Notes: generated by a model from the letters alone, not told the origin. A stretch of DNA of 64,000 bases from Cytospora piceicola (GCA_023375675.1 JALQBC010000001.1:2211049-2275048), one strand, 5' to 3'. Shown: positions 23,620-34,845, counted from the stretch's first letter. Made by a program: numbers and translations.

Positions 23620-24088
23620 TCAGAACGGACTGGGCTCTCGTTCTGTAGCCCACTTGCTGTCGACCTCGTACTGTATGGACACTCGGTTGTCGACACCCAC
23701 GTCTACGGACATCCTCGGGATCCTCACGGTCCACCGTTTGATAACGTTGCGTTTATTAGGATCCAAGACGGTGCACTTTTTCGGCGATCGTCCGAGGAAA
23801 TAGTGCGGCCATATCAACCACTCCGTAGGGATATCCTCCTTGGCGAAGGCTGAGTCCGAAGCCTGGAGTTCCTTGTACAGGTAGATAGTCTCGTAAGCTC
23901 CCCTCGCAAAGTCATGCTCTACAAAGCAAGTGTGATGGCAACCCCATGTCTGCTGAAGGGCTGGACCGAAGCGGCCCGAAGAGTCTCGGGAGAGGACTTG
24001 TTTTGCTGTGGCGGCTGACTGGCCAGGCGTCTGTTGGGATGATGGCTCACATGCAACCTTGGAAGTATTCAGGCCGTAATAAGGGGCC
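23620..24088 (-). CDS. Unassigned open frame, possible exon or gene remnant
   Basis: The minus strand is open for about 155 codons, from just after a TAG at about 24089 down to TGA at 23620, with no in-frame ATG near its 5' end. The product looks protein-like: CHHTCFVEHDF, YETIYLYKELQ, EWLIWPHYFLGRSPKKC, then KRWTVRIPRM and IQYEVDSKW. Composition is balanced, with Trp, Tyr, His and Cys in a folded-domain pattern, unlike the neighbouring spurious frames. The TAG could be part of an intron acceptor (CATAG). Possible upstream coding near 24270 (MDSLPACCLAEF) would need another intron. I do not recognise the family. It may be the last exon of a lineage-specific gene or a fragment of a decayed one. 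Confidence 0.35.
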
Positions 24089-27000
24089 CGAGTCTGCTAT
24101 GGCTTACAAATACGCCAACAACGTCGGCGTGATCCCAGGCTTTGGCAGACAATATCATCTCAATCTCTTTGGAGAAGCACTAAAGGCCCAATCGACAGGT
24201 CTAGAAGACGTTCCAATGTCCGTCTTAAACTCCGCAAGACAGCAGGCAGGCAGGCTATCCATGAGCAGCCTGAGTGATTTTTTAGAAGGGCAAGCTGTCA
24301 ACCCTCCGTGGAGTATAGATCGTCATCTCGTTCTGACTGTCGCACCATGTTTTTGGCTTTTCGAGGTCGGATGGATATAGATTGGGCCCCGGTCGGGCAC
24401 CGACTATTCAAAACGGGCGGAAATCAAGAGTCTGGCACCCCCCCCCCTTCTCTGAATCCTTCCGCATTCCGTATTGGGCGATGGTCCACGTCAGCCTTTT
24501 CCTGCGAGGCCTCGAGGCTGTATAAGTCTGCGTCTGCCTTCAGGTCAGGTGTTGCTGTGTAGTTTCATGTAAGTGAGCTTGCAAGGCATCTCGCTACTCG
24601 GAGCAACATGGTAGACCAAGTTATATAATGTTTGTTTCTCTCGCTGCAGCCGAGGAAATATGACCAGGAAACTTCAAGAATCATTGTGGGATATAGCGTG
24701 GTGAGCGCTTTCCGAGTGGTGCTGTCGCCACCCAGTATCATCGCCGCTCGCATGAGGCTGTGCACATGCCGACATCACCTTTGCCTGGACCCAACGCAAG
24801 GCTCTGGCAGCCTTGTCGGGATAAGGACAGTCTTCGCCAAGTGGTGATCGTCCGGTGTCTTATTAGTGAAAGTTTAATATGATCGCAAGTCACTTTCACC
24901 TCCTGAGTTGTTAAACCCAAGGTGGGTGAGCGACCAGTACGCACGAGCCCAGCAGCTTCAGAGGTAACTCAAGAAGGGTGTCCAGCAACAGGCCTACATG
25001 TTGATAGCCGTCCCGGTATCTATGCTGGAAAGTATTATGCAAGTGATTGGATTAGCGGTAACATCCAGGCAATCTTTCTATACTGCAGAGAATTCTTCTC
25101 ATCACCGAGTTCGTCCGAGCCATACTCGGGTCTTACATCGCAGCCACACCCATCACTCAACGATCTCACAGTCACCACTGAAAAATATCAACGTCTCACT
25201 CGGATGAAGAAGTTAAGTGTTCGAAAAATTACACGGGGCCAGTCATCTCGAACTAGTACAATATTCACCGGTCAGCGCACGTCCATCTCCGAGACTTATC
25301 CGGACCAAGGTGTACAACAACAGGCTTTGTTCAGTCACACATGGCAGCCACAACTTCTATGCTATAAGCTAATACGACACAGTACTGTGAAACGAGGCTT
25401 ACTCTTACTACATACCACCCTGGCATTGGCACCCGCGGTCTACTGCCGCGAGTGGAGTTCCAGCCAAGTGACAAGAACCGCCATGGGTGAACCGTCCAGA
25501 ATAGCACACCGCTATGCTATCCACGTCCTGAAATTGTTCATCCCCCTAAACGCCGTGGGATACAGAAGACCAAGGGCCCCATTGGCTTACACATCCATCC
25601 CCTAGCCTCGAGACTTAGGAGAAACCCAAAAGGGGAAAAATCATGTTGCCGCCCCTGAACGGGCGGATCACCAGAAACACCCCGTAGGACAGCAGCCCGC
25701 CCCGTGAGCCCCGTTCAGCCCGTGCCTTCACTCGCAGGCAGTGGGAGAGGGTCACATGCCGGCAGACGCCGGCGTGCTGCGTTCTTAGCCATGAGTGGGG
25801 ACGCGGGAGGCGGTATGCCCCCAAGAACCAAGGCTACTTGACACCCAGGGGGGGGGGGGTGTGGTGTTCAGAGGGTCCCGCCTTCTCCTTTGTTGCCTCC
25901 TGTTCGTTATGTATGTACATACATGGTTATACATACACTACCCTATGTACTCTGCCACAGTGCGTCCCATGCGCCTGCCATCTCGTGGACGTTCGCAGAT
26001 GAGGATCAGCGTCCCCTCGTGTCTCCTATGCATGTAAGTATAGCGCGAGGCAGGACTGGGTAGGACCGGTGTTGAGTTTTCGCAAGACTTGTGGGATCGG
26101 CCACATGCCATCAGCCCAGAGCCCACACTGCCAGACCCATCCAGCGGACGTGGAGAATTTTCTGGGGTGCATAACAATCGGCCCATGGACAGACAGTTTG
26201 GTCCTGAGGGGCCGAAGACTTCTCGGATTACGGGAGAGGAAACGGTCACTGGAGTGTTGATCAGAAGGACCCCTTGAAGTGTACATCGTTGCTGTCTGTT
26301 CTGGCTTTATACCCAGTATGGTGAAGGCTATTCTTGTACTGATCCTTCCGCCCACTCTCGACGAGACGAACGATCGTATCAGTCCTGGTGCTTGGCTTCT
26401 GCGCATCCAATTTTCTCGGTATTATGGATTGGGTCATGCACTCTCTCTTGACAGTGTTTGACATTTACAGTCTCGTTACTGTACAGTTGTGAGGATTCAG
26501 TCTCATAATAAAAGAGCCTGGATATTCGGGCGGAAGGGATGACGAGTCTGACGAGGCTCTGCTCGATGGGTGCTACCTCCTCGATACAAGTCAAGTCTAC
26601 CTCAGTGTCTGGCTTTTCAGCTTGATAATATTTTTGCAGCTGGGCATTAACATTCGTGCCGACACGACAGTGAGTATGGGCCAACCGTGCATAATACGTC
26701 GCAAGACGACATAGACTATGCCAACTCTTCATATACCTGCTTATCTTCTCGCTCACGACGACAACGTAGTGCCCAGGTGCTCTGGAGCCACCCGTGGACT
26801 AGCATACTTTCTTCCATATCATATTTGACCCGGAACTTTGGTATTTCTCTGCGCTTGCTACTCGTTTCCGTCAGGTTTTCATGAGTTGAAAGGTATCAAT
26901 TTTCCTATCGAGAAAACTCCTTGCCAATACCACGCCAGCTTCCATGTTCGTGTCATGTATAACGCCAGAATATGCGCGATATGTCTAACTTCGCATTATG

Positions 27001-27263
27001 CCATCCTTCCACCATGACCGTTCTCTCAAATTGACACTCTTCAAATGGGTAGGCACGGTACAGCACCTAGGTCGATCGAAGATGCAACACCGTGCTTGAC
27101 CATCTCCATCCGGGAGCGCTCGTAGGAGCGAGCTCCAGTTGATAGTCCGCACGTTCCCCATGAGCACCGTCCTCGTCGACGCTCTTCACTTGACGTCTAG
27201 CCCGTTCATAATCTTCACTCGATAACTCGACTGCCGGCGGGCTCTCAACGGACCCCCACCTTT
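24089..27263. other. Gene-poor region downstream of CDC73
   Basis: No supported gene. Weak frames are a 227-codon plus-strand frame at 24922-25605 and a 125-codon minus-strand frame at 26379-26756; neither shows a known domain. C- and G-runs occur at about 24440 and 25850. Confidence 0.5.
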
Positions 27264-28472
27264 TCAAATTGACAAGGGAGCCGCATCCCGCCTCCAGCCC
27301 TTCGACCTCATGTTGCTCTCGATCTGCTTCCAGATGGACTCCTTCACCTCCCTGTCTCTAAACCGACTGGTATCCGCACCCGGGGCTGAAGGGTCCCTCC
27401 ACTTGTCCACGGCGAAGCACTGGACGCGGTGGCCCCAGTTCCGGACATTATCCGGGGGCTGGTCGCCGCGCCAGCCGACGTGGATGCCCAGGACGTGTTT
27501 GAACAGCTCGTTGGGGTTGCTCCACTTGTAGTTCTTGAACTGCCAGGTCTGGCCCGTGGTGAAAACCGCGACCACCCGGTTCCAGTACTCAGGCTTGAAG
27601 TTCTCCGGGCCCTCGACCAGGATGAAGCGCATTGGCCGCGTGGCGTCGATGCCTGGCATGAGGCGCATGATGTTGAGCATCGTCGCCGTCGAGGCGCTCT
27701 CTGGGGGCTGATACCGGCCCTCCTCGAGGAAGGAGCGGACGTTGGAGACGCGAAGCGCGGAGGAGGCGGATGGCGAGAGGAGGATGATCGGGTCGGGCCG
27801 CTTGGACGGCTTCTGGTTGATGGAAAGTGACGGGCTGTTCGAGGGCACGGCGTGTGTTGACTTCTTAACGACAAACAGGCCGGCGTGCTTGCGGACACCC
27901 GAGAAATCTATAAGCTTTGTCCCCCTTAGGATAGTGTTGCGGTCTCCCATCTTCCGCTCCCCAGAGTAAATCTGTTGCAACCTCGGGTCGAGCGTGCCCT
28001 TTCCTCCCCGAGCGGCTGCAGTTGGCTGCGACGAGCTCTTGAGCGCCTCGGCGGCCGCAGGCGCAGACTCGCCGGGCAGCTTTTTGATATATTCACTCTC
28101 GCCTCCGCCTTCGAGCCATGTGATGAGATCCACACGCTCGACGAAGGCAAGCTTGTGGACTGTGGCACCGGCGCCCGTTGCCGCCAACTCTTCGTTCAGC
28201 GCCGTGGCCGCGGCATTGTACTCTGGGATGGCGAGGTCTCGGTTGACCCAGGCAAAGTAGATGGACCGCAGGTCAATCTGGGTTTCCTCATCTGGTTGGA
28301 AGCGCGTCGGAGTGTCAATCTGGAGGACTGTAGACTCTGTAAATCGGATATGGGTTGCTTGCGACAGCGGTGCCTCGTCCGTTGCGGTTGCAGATGCGAC
28401 AGGAACGACGTGTTGGCCTGACGCGATCGACTGTCGCAACAGCAGTAGCGGATCTTGCTCTACCGCAGACAT
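27264..28472 (-). CDS. CDC73: Paf1 complex subunit Cdc73 (parafibromin)
   Basis: Nuclear subunit of the Paf1 complex, which travels with RNA polymerase II and promotes elongation, H2B ubiquitination and 3' processing. Single exon, 402 residues, ATG at 28472, complete at both ends. The N-terminal region has the conserved DTPTRF and IDLRSIYFAWVNRDLAIPEY segments and KLAFVERVDLITWLEG. A middle linker with GTLDPRLQQIYSGERKMGDRNT follows. The C-terminal Ras-like domain runs from about residue 225: RPDPIILLSPSASSALRVSNV, then RFILVEGPENFKPEYWNRVV, AVFTTGQTWQFKNYKWSNP and HVLGIHVGWRGDQPPDNV. Length is in the range of fungal Cdc73 (about 390-430). The family call is certain. Confidence 0.97.
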   Translation of the reverse strand: MSAVEQDPLLLLRQSIASGQHVVPVASATATDEAPLSQATHIRFTESTVLQIDTPTRFQPDEETQIDLRSIYFAWVNRDLAIPEYNAAATALNEELAATGAGATVHKLAFVERVDLITWLEGGGESEYIKKLPGESAPAAAEALKSSSQPTAAARGGKGTLDPRLQQIYSGERKMGDRNTILRGTKLIDFSGVRKHAGLFVVKKSTHAVPSNSPSLSINQKPSKRPDPIILLSPSASSALRVSNVRSFLEEGRYQPPESASTATMLNIMRLMPGIDATRPMRFILVEGPENFKPEYWNRVVAVFTTGQTWQFKNYKWSNPNELFKHVLGIHVGWRGDQPPDNVRNWGHRVQCFAVDKWRDPSAPGADTSRFRDREVKESIWKQIESNMRSKGWRRDAAPLSI

Positions 28473-29256
28473 TGTCGCCTCGGGCTCGACACTAGAATGA
28501 GCTATTGTGCTGAACGGTCTTTATCGTGAGTAAAGAAGGATCGTGGGGTTGTTGAATTCGCGGTGGCAGCTGGGACGAGGCCGAGGGATGCTGAAGTCGA
28601 AAGTCGACGCAGCACCGACATACTGACCTGACTAGTAGCTGCACGCGGGCGGCAGGTGCACGGCCCACTGCTGTAGTAGCGCCTACGGACAATAGACAGG
28701 GGTACCTGGGTAAGGTACGTACCTATCAACTTGTTCAATCAAGTAAACAACACTTTCTATATCGCCAGCAACACTTTCCTCTTATCAAGCACATATGTAC
28801 ACGCCGAGGACGAGTTCTATGCTACCTAGGTGATCAATATCACTCTGCCCTCTGGAACATAGCCAGCACGATAATCGAGAGCCATAAATGTGGAAGGTGC
28901 GGTATCAAAAGGATCTGGAGGACTTGCCGCGGGCCGGAGCTGAGCTTAAGATGAGAGTTATAACAACTTTCATATAATAGAAATGCGCATGAAGAGCCTC
29001 ACCAAATCCGGCACATTCCAAGTTCATGTCTCACCTGGTGCTGGAGAGGTGCAATTTGCTTCGAGGAACCGAGATCGATGGACCAATAGTCAGACAGCTT
29101 TCCAGCGGACACGCAAAATCCGGGGAGGACCGGACAGCCAACACGCCTTCAATCATTCCACACCGGCATGCTTCAGCTAAGCAACACGCTACAGTGCGTT
29201 CATGGGGAAACTTCAACTGGGGCTGTTCACAGCTCTGATTGACCAGACCAAGTTTC
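28473..29256. other. Upstream region of CDC73, no gene seen
   Basis: Contains the presumed CDC73 promoter, with a near-palindrome TACCTAGGTG at 28823-28832 about 350 bp upstream of its start. No protein-like frame. Confidence 0.5.
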
Positions 29257-30837
29257 TCAATGGTTCATGTGGCCGGCCCTATGGGCTTCCCACTCTTTGG
29301 GGATAGCATCCGACGAATCCTCTCTCCCTTTCCCATGAACCTAGAAGAACAGAAGGTTTAGCTTGATCCGAGCCCTCCACGAGGTTCTGGAATTCAACTC
29401 ACGACGCAGGCTCCCTTTCCCTTGAGCTTGTGCTTCGCGTTTGCCGGACATATTGGAGAGGAGGGCAAATGCTCTGGAAGATCCAACTCGAAGATAGTGG
29501 AAGCCTTGACCGGATCCCTCCTCGCCACTGTCTTGGGCGTACTTGCGGTGTCGGTCTCTTTATAATATGAGTCAATCCTTGGCGTCAGCTTGACCGAGCC
29601 ACTGGATGATGAGTCTGAATCCTCAAATGTCCTTGAGTAGCCTGCATCGGTGAGGTGATTTCGTGGCTTGCTGACTGCTGACTGCTTGGACGTAGGCAGC
29701 TTGACGGAGATGGCTTCCTGGTGAATATAAGTACACACGTGTCGGTTCCCTTTGACAAATTCGGGAAAACTCACACCGGCAGGATACGAGATGGTAGAGC
29801 CCGGCATCGAAACTCGGTAAGTTCAGTTTCCAGCTCTCAAAGCGGGTGAAAGAATCTCTTACCTGGATGATGGTTGAACTGACCGAGCCCGCCAGCTGCA
29901 CTCTTTGAGGACTTGTAGGTTTTCCGCGCGTCTGGGAGTGAGTAAGTAGAAGTGCTCGTCGTATTTGTCTGGCTTCGTGCCTGTGTTGTTCCCTTGCGGT
30001 TCCACGGAGTCTTCCCAAGCCATTTGCACAGGCCTTTTGGAGGTGGCTTAGCCTTATCTTCGCTGACTTTCGCCTCATCGGGCAACGGGTAGCGATTGGG
30101 TTGCTGCGTGAAGTAGCTGGGTGCATCAATGCTCGTACCGGTTTGCGGCTGGCTTTCCGGCACCTCAGTCGCTTTCTCCATCTGCTGGAGTCAGTCTTGT
30201 AGCCCAGCTAGTTGACGATCGACGGGAAGCTACCCACCTCTTTAGGTTTGTGGAAGGCTCTCCAAGCATTTTTCAGCTGGGGAAGCTGTGGTGTTCTCTT
30301 CTCACTTGGCAGGATCAATGCAGCAATAGGGACACATATCGAATTGCGTCGGCGGGGAGATGATGGAGACCTCCAAGTGTCTTGGTCACCGCGCTGTGTA
30401 TTGCTCTGGGACATTGGGTGCTGCAGTGACTGCACGTGAGCTTGTTCTGAGCGATACGGGCTCTGGGGAAGGGTGGTCGCCGGGCTGAACTGGCTGAGGC
30501 GCTTCGGAGGACCAAACGGCGACACAACCGTTCTGGGCGACATCTCTCTCTGCTCAGCTTGTTCAAGGTCGACCGAGTTTCTGGTAGGTTTCCTTGTCCA
30601 CTTGAACAACTTGCCGGCTGGACCCGCAGGCACTGGGTTGATGCCGTCGGGGCTGACCTGGCGCTCGACTGGCCTTTCCGCCCAGTATCCCTCAGGAAAC
30701 CAAACCCACTCGAAGCCATCCTTTGCTGGTCGTGGCGGGTCGATACTGATACCGGTTTGCGCAGAACTATGGGTGGAAGTTCGAGCACTTGAGCTCCATA
30801 CTCCCGTGGGTGTTCCTGTGAGAGAAGCAGTGCTCAT
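29257..30837 (-). CDS. Disordered fungal protein with duplicated W-rich motif
   Basis: Multi-exon minus-strand gene of unknown function. Exon 1 is 30837-30238 (200 codons), exon 2 is 30181-29863, and exon 3 runs from 29812 to about 29397. A short last exon after a TTCTAG acceptor then ends at 29257. Junctions use GTGGGT, GTAAGA and GTGAGT donors and keep frame. Exon 1 opens with GISIDPPRPAKDGFEWVWFP and AGKLFKWTRKPTRNS. Exon 2 repeats the theme as GTSIDAP and GLCKWLGKTPWNRKG. The rest is Ser/Pro/Thr/Arg-rich and probably disordered. Inside exon 3 a 57-bp GTGAGT..CACCAG segment (29718-29774) is in frame without stops and may be an intron or retained. The 3' end is the least certain part. Confidence 0.6.
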
Positions 30838-31857
30838 TAGGAAGACGGCGTCTGACAGAATTTATCATTAAAAGTGGCTGTAGCTGTTATAAGGAAGAAT
30901 CGAGTGCTTCGAATGGGGCAACTCGACGACTGCTGATACATCTACTTTGAGCAGTGAAAGTAGGTTACCCGAGGCAAGACTGCTGAGGCCAGCCCAAGTC
31001 TCCTGATTGTAATGCTCCAGCTTCAACTTGGGTCCAGAGTAGCCAAGGGGGGCTTCCGGGATACTAGCAATTGGGAGGCAAACGTCTTGGGCATATAGTG
31101 TAACCGATTTCAGGAGAGCTAAACCGCTGGCAGCGTGGAAACAACACGTGCTGGAAATAAGAGGGCCTTAGGTCAAAGATTTGTGAGGTCTTAGGTTGTA
31201 AGACTGGAAATCTGGGGAAGCCAATCGTATAATATTTGCTGCCGACTCTCTTGTATCAGCGAAATGACAGAGTAGTCCAGCCCAGCCTGTAAGGAAGGTA
31301 TACTCCGGGCTGCTGATGTCAGTGGTCACGTTCAGGGTGCGGTGTGCTATCAATCGAGACTGGAAGGCCTGACCGTCGCAAGCACCTTCTGAGACCATAA
31401 AAAAAAACACCACTTGGGACGGCCTATCCCGGGTAGTGGCAATTCTGGTGCATGGTGCACATCTACCTTGGAAGTAACCAGTAGTCCGGCTTAGGCCGAG
31501 CAGACCACTTTTGGGGAGCCTAACATAGACCTTGGATGTGAAACTTGGACCGGAGCCTTGTTTCCGTGTATATCAGAATCACTCATTTGTATGTATCCAA
31601 CGGCCTAGTTCGAGGGCGAGCTGCTGAAGATGCACATGGGTTGGTTATACAAGGACCTGTGCCTGCGTGAACAATGTTCTCAATACTGTCCGCCAGAGAA
31701 GCAGATTGTTGTAGGTCCGCTTCTCACCGTTCTTGTGTACATACCTATGTCCTTTTCTTTTCATGCTTTATGTATCTCCAGTCTGGTATCAAATCATGGC
31801 TGTGCCTCCCAAACAAAGTGCGCCAAAACGCCATGTCTTGCTGAATCCCCTGCCGTT
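30838..31857. other. Intergenic region, no gene seen
   Basis: Promoter side of the disordered-protein gene and 3' side of the carrier gene. A minus-strand 81-codon frame at 31168-31413 has no recognisable features. Confidence 0.5.
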
Positions 31858-33095
31858 CTATATGCCAAACCACAGCTTGAGCCGCTCGTAAGTGTAGAAA
31901 CTGACAGCGGCCAACGGCACGACTTTCACATATCCAATTGTAAGGCCGACGAAGAACCCCGGTATTCCCCGCTCCTTGATGATCAATGCCGCCGTCTCAG
32001 CTATGCGCAGCCGATGACCGTCGCCTACAGCTCCTGCGACCTGCATGCGTCGCCGCACCACCTCGAGGGGGTAGGAAGAGGTCTGCGAGACCAGCCCTGC
32101 CACGCCTCCCGCCAAAAGCTCAGCCCATGATTGCAATGGCGCTGGCTTCCCTTCTGGCGCATCTTTACGTGGCGCCAGGGTTGTCCACTTCGCAACCAGA
32201 GGTTTACGTAGGAAGTCACCCATCGTGTCGTGAGTCAGAAAAGACACGCCAGCATAAGGGATCATGCCCAGGAGTGTCGGCGAAAACCCGCGATAAAAGT
32301 TGATGAGTCCTGTTTTCGGCGCAACAGCTTCGACCGTTGAGGATGCGGCCGTCGCGGCTCTCGCCGGCGCCGGGCCCTGCAGTGTGGCAGCTGGTGAAGC
32401 CCCTGGTTGCTCGTGGTAGATCTTTTTGCAAATCAATGATAATGACGACCGACTGTCCTTCTTGGTCTCGAATGCCAGTCGTACCCGGATGACCTCCAGA
32501 GGATATGTGAAAAACACAGAAGTGGCGCCAGCCAGAGCACCACTTAGGAGCCGCCTCACGGCCGTCTCGTGCTCCTTTTTCGGTATAATGGCAGACCGTA
32601 TTTGTTCGTACGCAAGGAACTTGATTCCGGCATATGGGAAGACCCTCAACAAGGTTGCAGAGTGGCCCCTGAACAGTCCCGCCGCGCCTTCATGGCGATA
32701 TATTTCGCCCATAGCGGTGGCTGTGCCGGCCCATGACCCCGAGTATTTCACGAACAGCGGATTCCTCGTCTGGAAGAGAATCTTGACCCGGTCAAGCGGC
32801 GCGACGACGGTTTTTGCCTGTTGACCAATGATATCAGTGATCAGATCTTGACTCCAATGAGATTGAGAAGCAAACTCACCGCACATCCTGCAATGCCGCC
32901 TGCTGTGCCTGAGCGCCAAAGATATTCCAAGCTCTGCTTATCGTGCCTCTTCCTCGGCACTACCTCGTCGTCATAGGTCACGTGTGTCGCAACATGTTCC
33001 TTCTGGAGTCGACCGACAGGCCGATCGCTGTCTTTTCGTTGTGGTTCTTGTGAAAGCGCCGACATTGAGGCATCGTCTGCCAGGGCCGATGGCAT
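31858..33095 (-). CDS. LEU5: Mitochondrial carrier, Leu5 / CoA transporter type
   Basis: Inner-membrane member of the SLC25 family, closest in pattern to yeast Leu5 and human SLC25A16/A42, which bring coenzyme A into the matrix. Two exons, 33095-32880 and 32817-31858, phase 0 across a 62-bp intron, give about 391 residues. The three carrier signatures are present: PLDRVKILFQ, PLEVIRVRLAF and PLEVVRRRMQV. Each precedes an even-numbered-helix partner (GLFRGHSATLLRVFPYAGIK, GFSPTLLGMIPYAGVSFL and GFFVGLTIGYVKVVPLAAV). The N-terminal 55 residues are polar with no obvious cleavable presequence. A long loop with Ala/Pro-rich sequence lies between repeats 2 and 3, as in other fungal Leu5 proteins. 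It is divergent from the methyltransferase gene at 33641. Confidence 0.9.
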
Positions 33096-33640
33096 TCCCC
33101 TTGCCAGCGGCTGTTTCCCGGTCGCGACTCTTGCGTGGTGCCTGGTTTGGTTGGGGTCAACTGGGGACCAGAATCATTCCAAAAATGATCGGAGGACGCA
33201 GCAAGCAGGGAGAGGGTGTCTAGGGGCAAGCAAGAAGGGTGGAAGAATTCTGTAGTTGTTTCGTGACGGCTGCGTGACGGGTCGCATACAGCCGTGGACA
33301 ACGGACGTCATCCGACCTCGAAGACTCAGGCGGTCCACGGGTCCTCCGAGACCTCTCGACAGGGGACGTTTTTGTCAGCAGCCCGCCTATTTCCAGAAGG
33401 CTTCTAGCGCTGATAGCCGAGGGTTGCCGACTTTAAGTCCCGAAAGCCCGGACCACTTGTACTTGGAACCTGAGACAGACAAGCATCGGATCCAGAATCT
33501 ACTACACGTAAATACCTAGGTACGTTAGTTGCGATCTTTAGTTAGCTAAGATGCTGACCTTTTTTTATGGTATTGGTGAAGTGTCCGAGCTCAGCCGAAC
33601 TCGATGTTGAAGAGTCTCGCCGGACACAGACCCCAAATGA
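33096..33640. promoter_or_regulatory. Shared divergent promoter, carrier / methyltransferase
   Basis: A 545-bp divergent intergenic region. It holds an exact TACCTAGGTA palindrome at 33513-33522, which is 119 bp before the methyltransferase ATG and 418 bp before the carrier ATG. Confidence 0.55.
33513..33522. promoter_or_regulatory. TACCTAGGTA palindrome
   Basis: Exact decamer in the shared carrier / methyltransferase promoter. Confidence 0.4.
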
Positions 33641-34717
33641 ATGGCCGAAGATGCGAAGGCGACCATGTCGCAGTCCATTCTCTTCCAGAATGAAGACCGT
33701 ACTATCGTTCTCATCGATGTTCCCAGGTCCATCGAGGAGGCACAGTTTCTAGATTCCACGGAGGTATCCAGGAGTGCTCGCCTGAGGCGGCTTGTCTCGT
33801 CAAAGCCACCTGAGGAGCCGTTCAAGACGCCGGAGCCGAGGAATACCATCCCCAATACGGATATAGCTGCTGCTATCGCAGACCTTACAGCTGCGGTGTC
33901 GACTGAAAAGACACTCAAAGTACTGCACGAGTCTTACCCTGGACCTTGGTACCTGGCTCGAACTCTGGCCCACACGGAAGATGAAGCGCATAGACCTGAT
34001 CAGGGACGGAAGAGGAAGGCCACGCCAGACGACGAGGACAACTCTGAATTCAAGGCACAGAACTCCGCCAGGGAGCCTTTACTTCCCGAAAATGCAGTTT
34101 GCCTCCAGGGGACCATCTCGGACGAGAGGGCTCGCTTTCTGAAAGAAGCACCTCTGTTTGACCTCTTAGTTCTGGACCCCCCATGGCCCAATCGCTCAGT
34201 GCGCCGCAAGAAACGCAGCTACACTACAGCTAATAACCTCGATGAGATCCGCAAGACACTATCACTTATCCCCATTGAGGCGCATCTAGCACCCGAAGGG
34301 CTTGTTGCGATCTGGATCACTAACAAGGCGAGCGTCGTCGAACTACTGACGTCTGCCAGGGGCCTCTTCACAGAATGGGGACTCGAGTTGATAGACGAGT
34401 GGACGTGGCTCAAAGTCACTACGACCGGCGAGCCGATAGTGGCTGTCGACTCGGCGTGGAGGAAGCCGTGGGAGCGAATCCTGATCGCGAAGAAGCGAGG
34501 CAGTGAGAGGACGAAATTTCCAGGCCAGAGGAAAGTTATTGTGTCTGTGCCCGATATTCACTCGCGGAAGCCCAATCTACGAGCTGTGTTTGACGGTATA
34601 CTTCCTCCTGGATACAAAGGCCTGGAGTTGTTCGCGAGGAACCTCACGGCCGGCTGGTGGGCCTGGGGAGACGAGGCACTCAAATTCCAGCAGCCGGAAA
34701 ACTGGGTAGATTTGTGA
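33641..34717 (+). CDS. MT-A70 family methyltransferase, METTL4-like
   Basis: Single exon, 358 residues. The DPPW catalytic motif of MT-A70 N6-adenine methyltransferases lies at about residues 179-182 (LLVLDPPWPNRSVRRKK). It is followed by the fold's conserved blocks: APEGLVAIWITNK, GLELIDEWTWLKVTTTGEP, RKPWERILIAKKRG, PDIHSRKPNLRAVFDGILP and LELFARNLTAGWWAWGDEAL. The overall order and the N-terminal IVLIDVPRSIEEAQ segment point to the METTL4 branch rather than Ime4/METTL3. METTL4 proteins methylate adenine in U2 snRNA or, as claimed for some species, in DNA; which applies here cannot be told from sequence. The start at 33641 is chosen as the first ATG of the frame; Met at 33668 (MSQSILFQ) is an alternative. 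It is convergent with the uL23m gene, with 128 bp between. Confidence 0.9.
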   Translation: MAEDAKATMSQSILFQNEDRTIVLIDVPRSIEEAQFLDSTEVSRSARLRRLVSSKPPEEPFKTPEPRNTIPNTDIAAAIADLTAAVSTEKTLKVLHESYPGPWYLARTLAHTEDEAHRPDQGRKRKATPDDEDNSEFKAQNSAREPLLPENAVCLQGTISDERARFLKEAPLFDLLVLDPPWPNRSVRRKKRSYTTANNLDEIRKTLSLIPIEAHLAPEGLVAIWITNKASVVELLTSARGLFTEWGLELIDEWTWLKVTTTGEPIVAVDSAWRKPWERILIAKKRGSERTKFPGQRKVIVSVPDIHSRKPNLRAVFDGILPPGYKGLELFARNLTAGWWAWGDEALKFQQPENWVDL

Positions 34718-34845
34718 CCGTTTGATTATCGATCCTGTAGCCATACGCACCATGATACTTGATACGAAATGGTCCCTTTGGGCCGTGGCATGCCCTCAAA
34801 TGTACAAGTCTGAATACACACCACCCTCAAACACTTTCACAACCA

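Noticed and set aside
24922..25605. 227-codon plus-strand frame
   Set aside because: Random-like composition, no domain, and a competing frame of equal quality overlaps it.
25847..25860. Poly-G and poly-C runs (also near 11640, 24440 and 23600) as possible telomeric or quadruplex arrays
   Set aside because: Single isolated homopolymer runs without the repeated spacing needed for a telomere or an obvious quadruplex.
27344..27898. 184-codon minus-strand Pro/Ser/Arg-rich frame
   Set aside because: Alternate-frame shadow of the CDC73 coding sequence.
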